This document shows positions 56,370 to 63,735 of a stretch of DNA of 64,000 bases, piece by piece. Location: contig CACZYC010000020.1 in the NCBI GenBank assembly GCA_902785365.1, forward strand, positions 55,234 through 119,233, written 5' to 3'. The stretch is from an uncultured Ruminococcus sp. Its GTDB lineage: Bacteria; Bacillota; Clostridia; Oscillospirales; Acutalibacteraceae. A program made the translations under genes and the position numbers. The number at the start of each line of letters is the position of its first letter. The first letter of the stretch is position 1. Below the pieces are notes generated by a model. That model worked only from the letters and a program-made list of their open reading frames with translations. It was not told the origin of the DNA and ran no database searches.

Positions 56370-57143
56370 ATGCTTAATCAGTTTTCGAGAACACAGCTTG
56401 TGTTCGGCAAAGGGGCTATGGAGGTTCTTAAGGGAGCAAGTGTAGCCGTTTTCGGCATTGGCGGCGTAGGAGGATACACCGTAGAAGCGCTTGCGCGCTC
56501 GGGTGTCGGCAGAATTGATATTATTGATGATGATAAAATCTGTCTGACAAATATTAACAGACAACTTCTAGCTACCAGGGATACTGTCGGAAAATATAAA
56601 GTTGACGTTGCCGAGGAAAGAATACACGCAATTAATCCCGATTGCGACGTCCGCAAATACAAGACATTTTATATGCCTGATACAAAAGACGATTTCGATT
56701 TTACCGAGTATGATTATATAGTAGACGCAATTGATACGGTTAAGGGAAAACTCGAGCTTGTTATTAACGCAAAGGATGCGGGCGTACCGATTATCTGCTC
56801 GATGGGAGCAGGCAATAAGGTTGACGCTGCTGCATTTGAAGTAGATGATATTTATAACACCTCGGTTTGTCCGCTCGCAAGAGTTATGCGTTATGAATGC
56901 CGCAAGCGCGGTATAAAGAAGCTTGAAGTTGTTTACTCTAAGGAAAAGCCAATCCGCCCGATAGAGGATATGTCCATAAGCTGCCGAAAGCATTGTATTT
57001 GTCCTCCCGATACCGCGCGTAAATGTACCGAACGCAGGGATATTCCGGGGTCAACGGCGTTTGTGCCGTCGGTAGTCGGTTTGATAATTGCGGGAGAGGT
57101 AATCAAAGACCTGACAAATTTTGACAGAGAAAACAGGGAATAA
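56370..57143 (+). CDS. tcdA: tRNA threonylcarbamoyladenosine dehydratase-like E1 protein (TcdA/YgdL)
   Basis: 257 residues of the ThiF superfamily. It opens NQFSRTQLVFGKGAMEVLKG, has the nucleotide loop AVFGIGGVGGYTVEALARSG and DDDKICLTNINRQLLATRDTVGK, and the C-terminal block ISCRKHCICPPDTARKCTER with several Cys and the final STAFVPSVVGLIIAGEVI. TcdA uses ATP to cyclise the threonylcarbamoyl group of tRNA A37 to the cyclic form. Although it resembles MoeB/ThiF enzymes, the IGGVGGYTVEALARSG loop and the C-terminal block favour TcdA. AGGAG precedes the ATG. The LysR gene follows after nine bases. Confidence 0.86.
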   Translation: MLNQFSRTQLVFGKGAMEVLKGASVAVFGIGGVGGYTVEALARSGVGRIDIIDDDKICLTNINRQLLATRDTVGKYKVDVAEERIHAINPDCDVRKYKTFYMPDTKDDFDFTEYDYIVDAIDTVKGKLELVINAKDAGVPIICSMGAGNKVDAAAFEVDDIYNTSVCPLARVMRYECRKRGIKKLEVVYSKEKPIRPIEDMSISCRKHCICPPDTARKCTERRDIPGSTAFVPSVVGLIIAGEVIKDLTNFDRENRE

Positions 57144-57152
57144 GGTGAAATA

Positions 57153-58073
57153 ATGACAATTCAGCAACTCAACTACGCGATTGCTATCTCGGAGCAGGGT
57201 TCTTTTAACAAGGCAAGCGAGGTTCTTTATGTAGCTCAGCCCTCACTTACAGAGGCTATCAAGGAGCTTGAAAAGGAGCTGGGCATCACAATCTTTCACC
57301 GCAGCGGAAAGGGTGCGTCTCTGACCGCCGACGGCGCGGAGTTTATCTCATACGCGCGTGAGCTTATTCATCAGCACAGAGTTATACTCGAAAAATATTG
57401 TGAGAACGGAAATGTAAAAAAGAAGTTTGCTGTTTCTACCCAGCACTATTCCTTTGCAACCAAGAGTTTTGTCGAGCTGGTAAAGAAGCTCAGTACCGAT
57501 GAATACGAGTTCGCGATACGGGAAACACGTACCCAGCAGGTAATCGATGACGTAAGCAGCCTCAACAGCGAGGTCGGAATTCTTTATATGAGCGAGTTTA
57601 ACTCTCCGCTGATTAATAAGCTGCTGCGTACAAACAATCTTGAGTTTGTTGAGCTTGTCGAATGCAATGCTTATGTTTATCTCTGGAAAGGTCATCCTCT
57701 TGCCGATAACAAGGAGATAGAGTTCAGCGAGCTTGAAAAATATCCGTGTCTTTCGTTTGAACAAGGCGGCAGCGGTTCTATGTATCTTGCTGAGGAAATT
57801 TTAGCTTCTTACCGTTACCCGCGTATAATAAAAGCGACTGACCGCGCGACAATGCTCAACCTTATGGTCGGACTGAACGGATATACGCTGTGTTCGGGAA
57901 TAATCTGTGAAGAGCTGAACGGCTCGGACTACAAGGCTATCCCGTTTAAGCCTGACGATGAACACCCGAGCGGTAAAATGAAAATCGGATACATAGTAAA
58001 GAAGAACCTGCGGTTGAGCAGAGTGGGACAGATGTATGTTGAAGAATTAAAAAGATATCTGAAGAGCGTTTAA
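57153..58073 (+). CDS. LysR-family transcriptional regulator of sulfur amino-acid genes
   Basis: 306 residues. The N-terminal winged HTH is typical: QQLNYAIAISEQGSFNKASE, YVAQPSLTEAIKELEKELGI, and TIFHRSGKGASLTADGAEFI. The C-terminal effector domain (about 90-306) has the usual two-lobe periplasmic-binding-like pattern (FEQGGSGSMYLAEEIL). In Firmicutes, related regulators such as CysL, YtlI, MetR and MtaR respond to O-acetylserine, homocysteine or similar sulfur intermediates. It lies directly upstream of metQNI, and candidate boxes occur before metQ, before the leader RNA and before the patB-type gene, so it is the best candidate regulator of this regulon. Binding is inferred. Confidence 0.86.
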   Translation: MTIQQLNYAIAISEQGSFNKASEVLYVAQPSLTEAIKELEKELGITIFHRSGKGASLTADGAEFISYARELIHQHRVILEKYCENGNVKKKFAVSTQHYSFATKSFVELVKKLSTDEYEFAIRETRTQQVIDDVSSLNSEVGILYMSEFNSPLINKLLRTNNLEFVELVECNAYVYLWKGHPLADNKEIEFSELEKYPCLSFEQGGSGSMYLAEEILASYRYPRIIKATDRATMLNLMVGLNGYTLCSGIICEELNGSDYKAIPFKPDDEHPSGKMKIGYIVKKNLRLSRVGQMYVEELKRYLKSV

Positions 58074-58089
58074 ATACGCTCTTTTTTTT
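58062..58089 (+). terminator. Terminator of the LysR gene
   Basis: AAGAGCGT / ACGCTCTT with a TTAAAT loop and a run of T residues. The stem's left arm contains the last codons of the gene. Confidence 0.85.
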
Positions 58090-58102
58090 GCGCCTGCACT
58101 TT

Positions 58103-58130
58103 TATAGGCTGAGCCTATAACTGATAATAG
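58103..58130. promoter_or_regulatory. Sulfur-regulon box 2 ahead of metQ
   Basis: TATAGG-N5-CCTATAA at 58103-58120, then GATAATAG at 58123-58130. The spacing to the repeated GGATTGGACA promoter element (35 bases) is almost the same as at box 1 (34 bases). This conserved layout argues for a functional operator. Confidence 0.65.
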
Positions 58131-58141
58131 CCTTTTCGGAT

Positions 58142-58170
58142 TGGACAAAACGCAGCCCTGAATTTATAAT
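58142..58170 (+). promoter_or_regulatory. Promoter of the metQNI operon
   Basis: TGGACA at 58142-58147 and TATAAT at 58165-58170, spacer 17, 67 bases before the metQ start. No SAM riboswitch-like element is evident in the short leader. Confidence 0.75.
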
Positions 58171-58236
58171 AAACGCAGTCAAAAACGCTTCGGCGATGAC
58201 GAATTCAGGTAATAAATTTTTAAAGGAGTAATCACT

Positions 58237-59091
58237 ATGAAAAAGAAAATTATTGCATTAATAGCCGCGGCAGCGCTCATTATTACATCAGCAGTTGCTT
58301 TCTCAGGCTGCGGCGCAAAGGAAAAGCTTAAAATAGCTATTCCGAACGACACAACAAACGAGGCGAGAGCGCTTCTGCTTTTAGAGGACCTCGGCTATAT
58401 TAAGCTCAAAGACGGAGCGGGAATTACGGCAACACCCAAGGATATCAAAGACAATCCGCACAATATTGAGTTCAAGGAAGTTGAGGCGGCTCAGGTTCCT
58501 AATGTAAGACAGGACGTTGACTACGCGATTATCAACTCGAATTACGCAATTGAAGCTAAACTCAATCCTGTAAAGGATTCACTTGGAATTGAAGGTTCCG
58601 CTTCTGCTTACGGTAATATTCTCGCTGTAAAAAAGGGCAATGAAAAAGAGCCTAAAATCCTGGCTCTCAAGGCGGCTCTCGAAAGTCAAAAAGTTGTAGA
58701 TTTTATCAACAAAAAGTATGACGGCTCGGTTGTCAGCGTTGTCAAGAGCCCGACTGACGGCTACGACAGTTCAATTGATTATAAGTCTTTAAAGGGCGCA
58801 AAGGTCACAGTTGCGGCATCTCCGACACCTCATGCAGAAATTCTCGGTGTGGTTAAGAATATTTTAGCCGAGAAGGACATCACACTCGAAATTAAAGAAT
58901 ATACAGACTACGTTCAGCCCAATAATGTTGTGGACAGCGGCGAGCTCGACGCTAACTATTTCCAGCACCTCCCGTATCTTGAGGACTTCAACAATGAGAA
59001 CGGTACAAAGATTGAGTCAATCGCTACAATCCACGTTGAACCTCTCGGACTTTACGGTGGTAAACAAACTAATCTTGACGCTTTAAAATAA
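58237..59091 (+). CDS. metQ: Methionine ABC transporter substrate-binding lipoprotein MetQ
   Basis: 284 residues of the NlpA family. A signal peptide with lipobox FSGCGAKEK places the lipid-anchored Cys at about residue 25. The binding domain has KIAIPNDTTNEARALLLLED and LGYIKLKDGAG, the family motif EVEAAQVPNVRQDVDYAIIN and the late ANYFQHLPYLEDFN (typically NaFQHxPyL). MetQ binds methionine, often the D or L form or its derivatives, outside the membrane and passes it to MetNI. AAAGGAG precedes the ATG. It is the first gene of metQ-metN-metI. Confidence 0.93.
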   Translation: MKKKIIALIAAAALIITSAVAFSGCGAKEKLKIAIPNDTTNEARALLLLEDLGYIKLKDGAGITATPKDIKDNPHNIEFKEVEAAQVPNVRQDVDYAIINSNYAIEAKLNPVKDSLGIEGSASAYGNILAVKKGNEKEPKILALKAALESQKVVDFINKKYDGSVVSVVKSPTDGYDSSIDYKSLKGAKVTVAASPTPHAEILGVVKNILAEKDITLEIKEYTDYVQPNNVVDSGELDANYFQHLPYLEDFNNENGTKIESIATIHVEPLGLYGGKQTNLDALK

Positions 59092-59127
59092 TAATCTGCC
59101 ATTAGATAAACCCATTTTATATTAATC

Positions 59128-59159
59128 AACACGCCGACTGCAAAAACGGTCGGCGCGTT
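59128..59159 (+). terminator. Intercistronic hairpin between metQ and metN
   Basis: AACACGCCGAC / GTCGGCGCGTT with a loop of about ten bases, followed by only ATTAT. It would reduce but not stop read-through, favouring the binding protein. Confidence 0.6.
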
Positions 59160-59178
59160 ATTATAGATAGGATAAGAT

Positions 59179-60177
59179 ATGATTGAAATAAAGAACCTTT
59201 CAAAAAGCTTCGAAACCTCCGACGGTAGTCTCGACGCTCTGAAAAATATCAATATCACCATAGCCGACGGTGAAATCTTCGGAATAATCGGAATGAGCGG
59301 CGCGGGCAAAAGCACGCTCGTAAGGTGTATCAATATGCTTGAACGTCCGACAGAGGGCGAGGTTGTTATTGACGGTATAAATCTGTTGAGTCTGAAGGAA
59401 AAAGAGCTGCGCGAAATCCGCCGCAACGTCACAATGATTTTTCAGGGCTTCAACCTGCTTATGCAGAGAAACTGTCTGAAAAACATCTGTCTGCCGCTTG
59501 AACTTGAGGGAGTAAATAAAAAGGACGCAAAAAAACGCGCGCTTGAATTGCTTGATCTGGTTGGTCTGAGCGACAAAGCCAAGGCATATCCGTCACAGCT
59601 TTCAGGCGGTCAGCAGCAGCGAATCGCTATTGCGAGAGCTCTCGCTACAAATCCCAAGGCGCTCCTTTGTGACGAGGCAACGAGCGCTCTTGACCCGAAA
59701 ACCACACGTTCAATTCTTTCGCTTATTCGTGATATAAACAATAAACTCGGCATTACCGTAATAGTAATAACCCACCAGATGAGCGTTATTGAAGAAATCT
59801 GTGATAAGGTAGCAATTCTCGACAACGGCGAGGTTGCCGAAATAGGGGAGGTTGCCGAAATCTTCCGTTCTCCTAAGTCAAAAGCGGCAAAAAGTCTTGT
59901 ATATCCCGAAGACAACGAGGTAGAGGTACATTCGGAATTTGCTCTGCGCGTTGTTTTTAACGGAGCGGAAGCTACCGATACGCCGCTTATCGCTCAGCTG
60001 GCAATCGAAAAGAACATCGCCGCGAATATTCTGTCAGCTTCAACAAAGAGCATAGGCAACAAGGCGCACGGCGTAATAATACTCAGCTTTGCGGACGAAA
60101 AATCTCTCGTTTCAGCAAAGCAATATCTCAATCAGATTGACGGCGTTTTGTCGGAGGAGGTAAAAAATGTTCGCTGA
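59179..60177 (+). CDS. metN: Methionine ABC transporter ATP-binding protein MetN
   Basis: 332 residues. Walker A IGMSGAGKSTLVRCINMLE, ABC signature [19 protein letters not shown], Walker B LLCDEATSALDPKTTRSIL and switch His TVIVITHQMSVIEEICDKVAI. The C-terminal ~80 residues (from HSEFALRVVFNGAEAT) form a NIL domain, the methionine-sensing domain that shuts the transporter when cytoplasmic methionine is high. This C-terminal domain makes methionine a better substrate assignment than other amino acids. It overlaps metI by 11 bases. Confidence 0.93.
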   Translation: MIEIKNLSKSFETSDGSLDALKNINITIADGEIFGIIGMSGAGKSTLVRCINMLERPTEGEVVIDGINLLSLKEKELREIRRNVTMIFQGFNLLMQRNCLKNICLPLELEGVNKKDAKKRALELLDLVGLSDKAKAYPSQLSGGQQQRIAIARALATNPKALLCDEATSALDPKTTRSILSLIRDINNKLGITVIVITHQMSVIEEICDKVAILDNGEVAEIGEVAEIFRSPKSKAAKSLVYPEDNEVEVHSEFALRVVFNGAEATDTPLIAQLAIEKNIAANILSASTKSIGNKAHGVIILSFADEKSLVSAKQYLNQIDGVLSEEVKNVR

Positions 60178-60862
60178 TATTTTTTCTCAGGAAGTAATTG
60201 ACGAAACCCTTGATATACTCATAAATGAAATCCCGTATGCGCTCTGGGAGACATTTTATGTTACAATTCTTGCGACATTATTCGCGGTGATAATCGGATT
60301 GCCTCTCGGAGTACTGATAGTAGTCGGAGAAAAAGACGGCGTTTTGCCGCTGCCTAAGCCGATATTGTCTTTTTTGAATTTGTTGATTAATCTTCTGCGT
60401 TCCGTTCCGTTTTTAATTCTGATGATATTGGTGTTTCCGATAACGCGCTTCATTATAGGCACAACTGTCGGTACAACCGCGTCAATTGTTCCGCTTGTTA
60501 TCGCGGCGTTTCCTTTTGTTGCTCGCCTTGTCGAAACAAGTCTGCGGGAGGTTGACCCCGGTATTATCGAAACAGCTCAGAGCATGGGAGCTTCACCGCT
60601 TCAGATTATTGTTAAGGTTATGATTCCCGAAAGTGTTCCGTCCTTGATTTCAGGAATTACGATAGCAATAACAACCATTCTCGGATACACGGCTATGAGC
60701 GGAATTATCGGCGGAGGCGGTTTAGGTAAAATCGCGATAAACTACGGATACTACCGCTACAAATACCTTGTTATGTTAATCGCGGTAATAATCCTGATTG
60801 TGCTTGTACAGCTGTTCCAGACTATCGGAACAAGACTTGCAAAAGCTATGGATAAGAGGTAG
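60167..60862 (+). CDS. metI: Methionine ABC transporter permease MetI
   Basis: 231 residues with five membrane segments. The MetI-type blocks are ETFYVTILATLFAVIIGLPLG, FLNLLINLLRSVPFLILMIL, the coupling loop IIETAQSMGASPLQIIVKVM and the C-terminal AMSGIIGGGGLGKIAINYGY. It forms the membrane channel of the methionine importer. GGAGG lies eight bases before the ATG. It completes the metQNI set. Confidence 0.93.
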   Translation: MFADIFSQEVIDETLDILINEIPYALWETFYVTILATLFAVIIGLPLGVLIVVGEKDGVLPLPKPILSFLNLLINLLRSVPFLILMILVFPITRFIIGTTVGTTASIVPLVIAAFPFVARLVETSLREVDPGIIETAQSMGASPLQIIVKVMIPESVPSLISGITIAITTILGYTAMSGIIGGGGLGKIAINYGYYRYKYLVMLIAVIILIVLVQLFQTIGTRLAKAMDKR

Positions 60863-60904
60863 AGGCCTGTTTCAAAGAAATACTTATACCGCTGTTTGTA
60901 TAAT

Positions 60905-60939
60905 AAAAAATCTCCGCTTGGGATATTCCTAAGCGGAGT
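60905..60939. terminator. Bidirectional terminator between metI and the HD-domain gene
   Basis: AAAATCTCCGCTT / AAGCGGAGTT around GGGATATTCCT; runs of A on the left (T on the minus strand) favour the HD gene. It lies about 45 bases after the metI stop and 9 bases from the HD gene's 3' end. Confidence 0.78.
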
Positions 60940-60947
60940 TATTGCTG

Positions 60948-61514
60948 TTAAACAGCTGAATATTCTTGTTCACAGCTTCTCATTGCTAAAATCGTCTGTT
61001 TAATCAGTTTGTTCAAATCCCACCCGAGCATCTGTGCTCCTCTCTCGATGACATCTCTCGAACATCCTGCTGCAAAATTCTTGTTTTTATACTTTTTCTT
61101 AACGGATTTCACTTCCATATCCTGAACGCTCTTTGACGGGCGCATCAATGCGGCGGCACCGATTAAGCCTGTCAGCTCGTCTACGGCGTAAAGCACCTTT
61201 TCCATTTCGTGTTCAGGTTCTATATCGACTGTGAGAAGATATCCGTGGCTTGCGGTTGCGTGGATAATTCTTTCGTCTATACCGCGCTGACTCATAATTT
61301 CCTGTTCCTTGATACAGTGCTGTTCGGGAAACTGCTCAAAATCCAGGTCGTGCAAAAGTCCTACAATACCCCAAAACTCTTTTTCTTCACCGTAACCGAG
61401 TAAATTGGCATAGTATTTCATAACGCCTTCAACCGTTACGGCGTGCTGCAGGTGGAAACGCTCTTTGTTGTATTCTGTGAGCAGCTCCCACGCGTCCTCC
61501 CGTGTTAAACTCAT
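60948..61514 (-). CDS. HD-domain phosphohydrolase-like protein
   Basis: 188 residues with the HD superfamily metal site: the first His in RFHLQHAVTVEGVMKYYA (about residue 23), the His-Asp pair in GIVGLLHDLDFEQFPEQHC (about residues 54-55) and a later Asp in YAVDELTGLIGAAAL. Such proteins are often metal-dependent phosphohydrolases acting on nucleotides or signalling molecules; the exact substrate is not visible. The Met start at 61514 follows AGATGG. It is alone on its strand between the methionine importer and the patB-type gene. Confidence 0.78.
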   Translation of the reverse strand: MSLTREDAWELLTEYNKERFHLQHAVTVEGVMKYYANLLGYGEEKEFWGIVGLLHDLDFEQFPEQHCIKEQEIMSQRGIDERIIHATASHGYLLTVDIEPEHEMEKVLYAVDELTGLIGAAALMRPSKSVQDMEVKSVKKKYKNKNFAAGCSRDVIERGAQMLGWDLNKLIKQTILAMRSCEQEYSAV

Positions 61515-61597
61515 ATTACCATCTCCGATTATTTGATATTACAGCTATTATAACGTGAGAACAGCAATTTGTCTAATAGGCTGTTTGTATTACCCGA

Positions 61598-61615
61598 TAT
61601 AGGTAAAAGCTATTA
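61598..61615. promoter_or_regulatory. Sulfur-regulon box 3 (variant) ahead of the patB-type gene
   Basis: TATAGG-N6-CTATTA at 61598-61615, with a further AATAGG half-site at 61575. It resembles boxes 1 and 2 but is less symmetric. It lies 11 bases upstream of the -35 element of the downstream gene. Confidence 0.45.
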
Positions 61616-61625
61616 TTTGTAAACA

Positions 61626-61654
61626 TAGACAAACTGTGAGAGGTTTGATATACT
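61626..61654 (+). promoter_or_regulatory. Promoter of the patB-type gene
   Basis: TAGACA at 61626-61631 and TATACT at 61649-61654, spacer 17, 31 bases before the start codon. Confidence 0.7.
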
Positions 61655-61684
61655 TGATAGTAATAAAAGTCGGAGGTGTGCAAA

Positions 61685-62902
61685 ATGATTTATGATTTTA
61701 CCACAGTTATGGAGCGCCGCGGAAAAGACGCGCTTGCTGTTGACGCAATAGGTTCGTCTGTGAAATGGGCTGTTGTTCCCACTGCTCCTAAAAACGGCTT
61801 TTCACTTATTCCGATGTGGGTGGCGGATATGAATTTTGCGACTGTTCCGACAATTCCGCAGGAAATAATCAAAAGAGCGCAGCATCCCGCGTATGGTTAT
61901 TATATCCCTGCAGCGGAATACTATAATTCAATTATAAGCTGGCATAAAAAGCGCAACGGCGTTACAAACCTTAACAGAAAGAACATCGGTTATGAGAACG
62001 GCGTGCTGGGATGTGTCAGCACGGCGATTCAGGCTTTTACAACGCCGGGTGAGAAGATTTTATTACACAGTCCCACATACATCGGCTTTAGCCATGTGTT
62101 GGAGGATACGGGACGTGTTGCTGAGTTAAGTCCGCTTGAAAAGGATGAAAACGGCATATGGCGGATGAATTATGAAGATATGAACAGCCGAATCAGAAAA
62201 AATCATATACATCTTGTTATCCTTTGCAGTCCGCACAATCCCTGCGGCAGGGTTTGGGAAAAGGAAGAACTCGAAAAAGCAATGGATATTTTCCGTGAGA
62301 ATCAGTGTATTGTAATATCGGATGAAATATGGTCGGACATTCTTCTGAACGGTCACAAACACATCCCGACGCAGAGTATATCTGAGGATGCGCGTAATAG
62401 GACGATTGCGGTCTACGCACCCAGCAAGACCTTTAATCTTGCGGGCTTAATCGGAAGCTATAATATTATCTACGATAAGTATTTATGTGACAGAATGCGC
62501 CGTCAGTCCGATATGAGCCATTATAATTCTATGAATGTGCTGTCTATGCACGCTTTAATCGGCGCGTATAAAAGCGAAGGTCATATATGGGTTGACGAGC
62601 TGTGTGAAGTGCTTTCGAAAAACATTAACTACGCGTATGAGATTATTGTAAACGAATTTGAAGGCGTTGAGCTATCGAAGCCCGAGGGAACCTATATGCT
62701 GTTTCTCCATTGTGAAGAATATTGTAAAAGACACCAAATCAGTATCGACGAGTTAATTCAAAGAGGCTGGGACGTCGGTGTAGCGTGGCAACAGGGCGCG
62801 CCGTTTTACGATGAATGGGGAATCAGAATGAATCTCGCGCTGCCTTATTCTCTCGTTGTTGAAGCAATGGACAGACTGAAAAAATATGTGTTTTTGAAGT
62901 AA
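61685..62902 (+). CDS. patB: MalY/PatB-type PLP-dependent cystathionine beta-lyase/aminotransferase
   Basis: 405 residues from the ATG at 61685, with CGGAGG eight bases upstream. It is a fold-type I aminotransferase-like protein: IPMWVADMNFATVPTIPQEI (MalY/PatB signature), HPAYGYYIPAAEYYNSIISW, LLCSPHNPCGRVWEKEEL, the PLP Lys in YAPSKTFNLAGLIGSYNIIY (about residue 240) and MRMNLALPYSLVVEAM-like C-terminus. MalY/PatB enzymes cleave cystathionine to homocysteine, pyruvate and ammonia. Together with metY and metQNI, and with a TATAGG box upstream, it belongs to the sulfur amino-acid set. Confidence 0.86.
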   Translation: MIYDFTTVMERRGKDALAVDAIGSSVKWAVVPTAPKNGFSLIPMWVADMNFATVPTIPQEIIKRAQHPAYGYYIPAAEYYNSIISWHKKRNGVTNLNRKNIGYENGVLGCVSTAIQAFTTPGEKILLHSPTYIGFSHVLEDTGRVAELSPLEKDENGIWRMNYEDMNSRIRKNHIHLVILCSPHNPCGRVWEKEELEKAMDIFRENQCIVISDEIWSDILLNGHKHIPTQSISEDARNRTIAVYAPSKTFNLAGLIGSYNIIYDKYLCDRMRRQSDMSHYNSMNVLSMHALIGAYKSEGHIWVDELCEVLSKNINYAYEIIVNEFEGVELSKPEGTYMLFLHCEEYCKRHQISIDELIQRGWDVGVAWQQGAPFYDEWGIRMNLALPYSLVVEAMDRLKKYVFLK

Positions 62903-62921
62903 AACAAAACAGCACGATAAA

Positions 62922-62948
62922 CAGCCTCTCACATCTCGTGAGAGGCTG
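62922..62948 (+). terminator. Terminator of the patB-type gene
   Basis: CAGCCTCTCAC / GTGAGAGGCTG, with a short ATCTC-type loop, about 20 bases after the stop. The tail is weak in T residues. The same CAGCCTCTCA stem was used after the rhodanese fusion at 46065. Confidence 0.65.
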
Positions 62949-63061
62949 AAATTACGCAAAAATGTTCTTTCCCGATATGTTTATGCGCATGGAAAGAGAT
63001 GATACGGAATAAACAAAGATAACTGGTTTTCGGTAAAAATAGAATAAAATGCTTGCGCTAT

Positions 63062-63180
63062 GTAGCGTTGCGACCGCCGCCTGAGGCGGAAACAGGGAGC
63101 AAAAGCGCTCTCCAAAATAAGGAGTTGAAGGACTGCGATTCAAGCTGTCCGCGCAACGACTATATTTTGGTGCGAGGTCG
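63062..63180. repeat. Type F repeat, copy 2
   Basis: It shares GTAGCGTTGC, CCGCCGCC, AGGGAGCAAAAGCGCT, CAAAATAAGGAGTT, AGCTGTCCGC and CAACGACTATATTTTG with copy 1 at 23509-23617. The internal pairs GGGAGC / GCTCTCC-type suggest a folded RNA or element. It precedes the AAA remnant and is part of an open frame only by chance. Confidence 0.6.
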
Positions 63181-63235
63181 CAAGCCAAAAAAAAGAGCCG
63201 CGTCAGTGTTCCCAAAATGGCTTACTGATGCGGCT

Positions 63236-63457
63236 TTTCGTGGGCTTATGTGCAAGGATAAAGGCTATACGCTTGACGACAGCGCCGAGCAAAAGTGCCG
63301 CGCGATATTTGAAATAGCATGTCAGAATGCCGAGTTTGGAAATGGCAGGTTCGTCCGTAACGTGCTCGAACAGGCGATAATCAAGCAGTCCTTACGCATT
63401 GTTGATGAATATCAAAACGAAAACATGGATAAAAAGATTATACAGTTAAATACATAG
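63236..63457 (+). pseudogene. C-terminal lid remnant of a CbxX/SpoVK-type AAA+ ATPase
   Basis: About 73 codons encode FRGLMCKDKGYTLDDSAEQK, CRAIFEIACQNAEFGNGRFV and RNVLEQAIIKQSLRI, the last matching the C-terminal lid of SpoVK/CbxX AAA+ proteins (typical NGRxVRNxxExA..xQxxRL). The ATPase core is missing, and upstream is a type F repeat, so the gene has been cut and only the tail remains. A terminator follows 22 bases later. Confidence 0.6.
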
Positions 63458-63479
63458 CTTCTGTCGCGAAACATTAAAT

Positions 63480-63516
63480 GGCGAGACTACGACAAACGTC
63501 GTAGTCTCGCCATTTT
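63480..63516 (+). terminator. Terminator after the AAA remnant
   Basis: GGCGAGACTACGAC / GTCGTAGTCTCGCC with an AAAC loop and a following ATTTTT, 22 bases after the remnant's stop. Confidence 0.9.
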
Positions 63517-63661
63517 TCTGTTTTGGTGTTGTGTTGTTGGGTTTTAAGAACGAAAACCCGTAGAATCGAATAGAAATAGTTCCATCGAGCCGTAGCTCGT
63601 TGTAGTAAAAACAAACGGCTACAGAGGCAAATCAGGGGAAATGCCCACTTTACGCTGTGCT

Positions 63662-63687
63662 AAAAACCGCATAAAATGGCGGTTTTT
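63662..63687 (-). terminator. Terminator of the sigma-like gene at the window end
   Basis: AAAAACCGC / GCGGTTTTT with a short loop; on the minus strand it follows the gene ending at 63736 by about 48 bases. The rest of the 63520-63735 stretch shows no gene. Confidence 0.7.
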
Positions 63688-63735
63688 GGTTGGCGATTTT
63701 ATGCCTATTTCGAGTCTCTATTTTCAGAGATTTTG

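Noticed and set aside
58171..58236. SAM or S-box riboswitch ahead of metQ
   Set aside because: The leader is only about 60 bases and shows no S-box or SAM-II type core; control by the TATAGG box is a better explanation.
63053..63235. Real N-terminus of the open frame at 63053
   Set aside because: The region is the type F repeat, found elsewhere as non-coding sequence; homology begins at the AAA lid near 63236.
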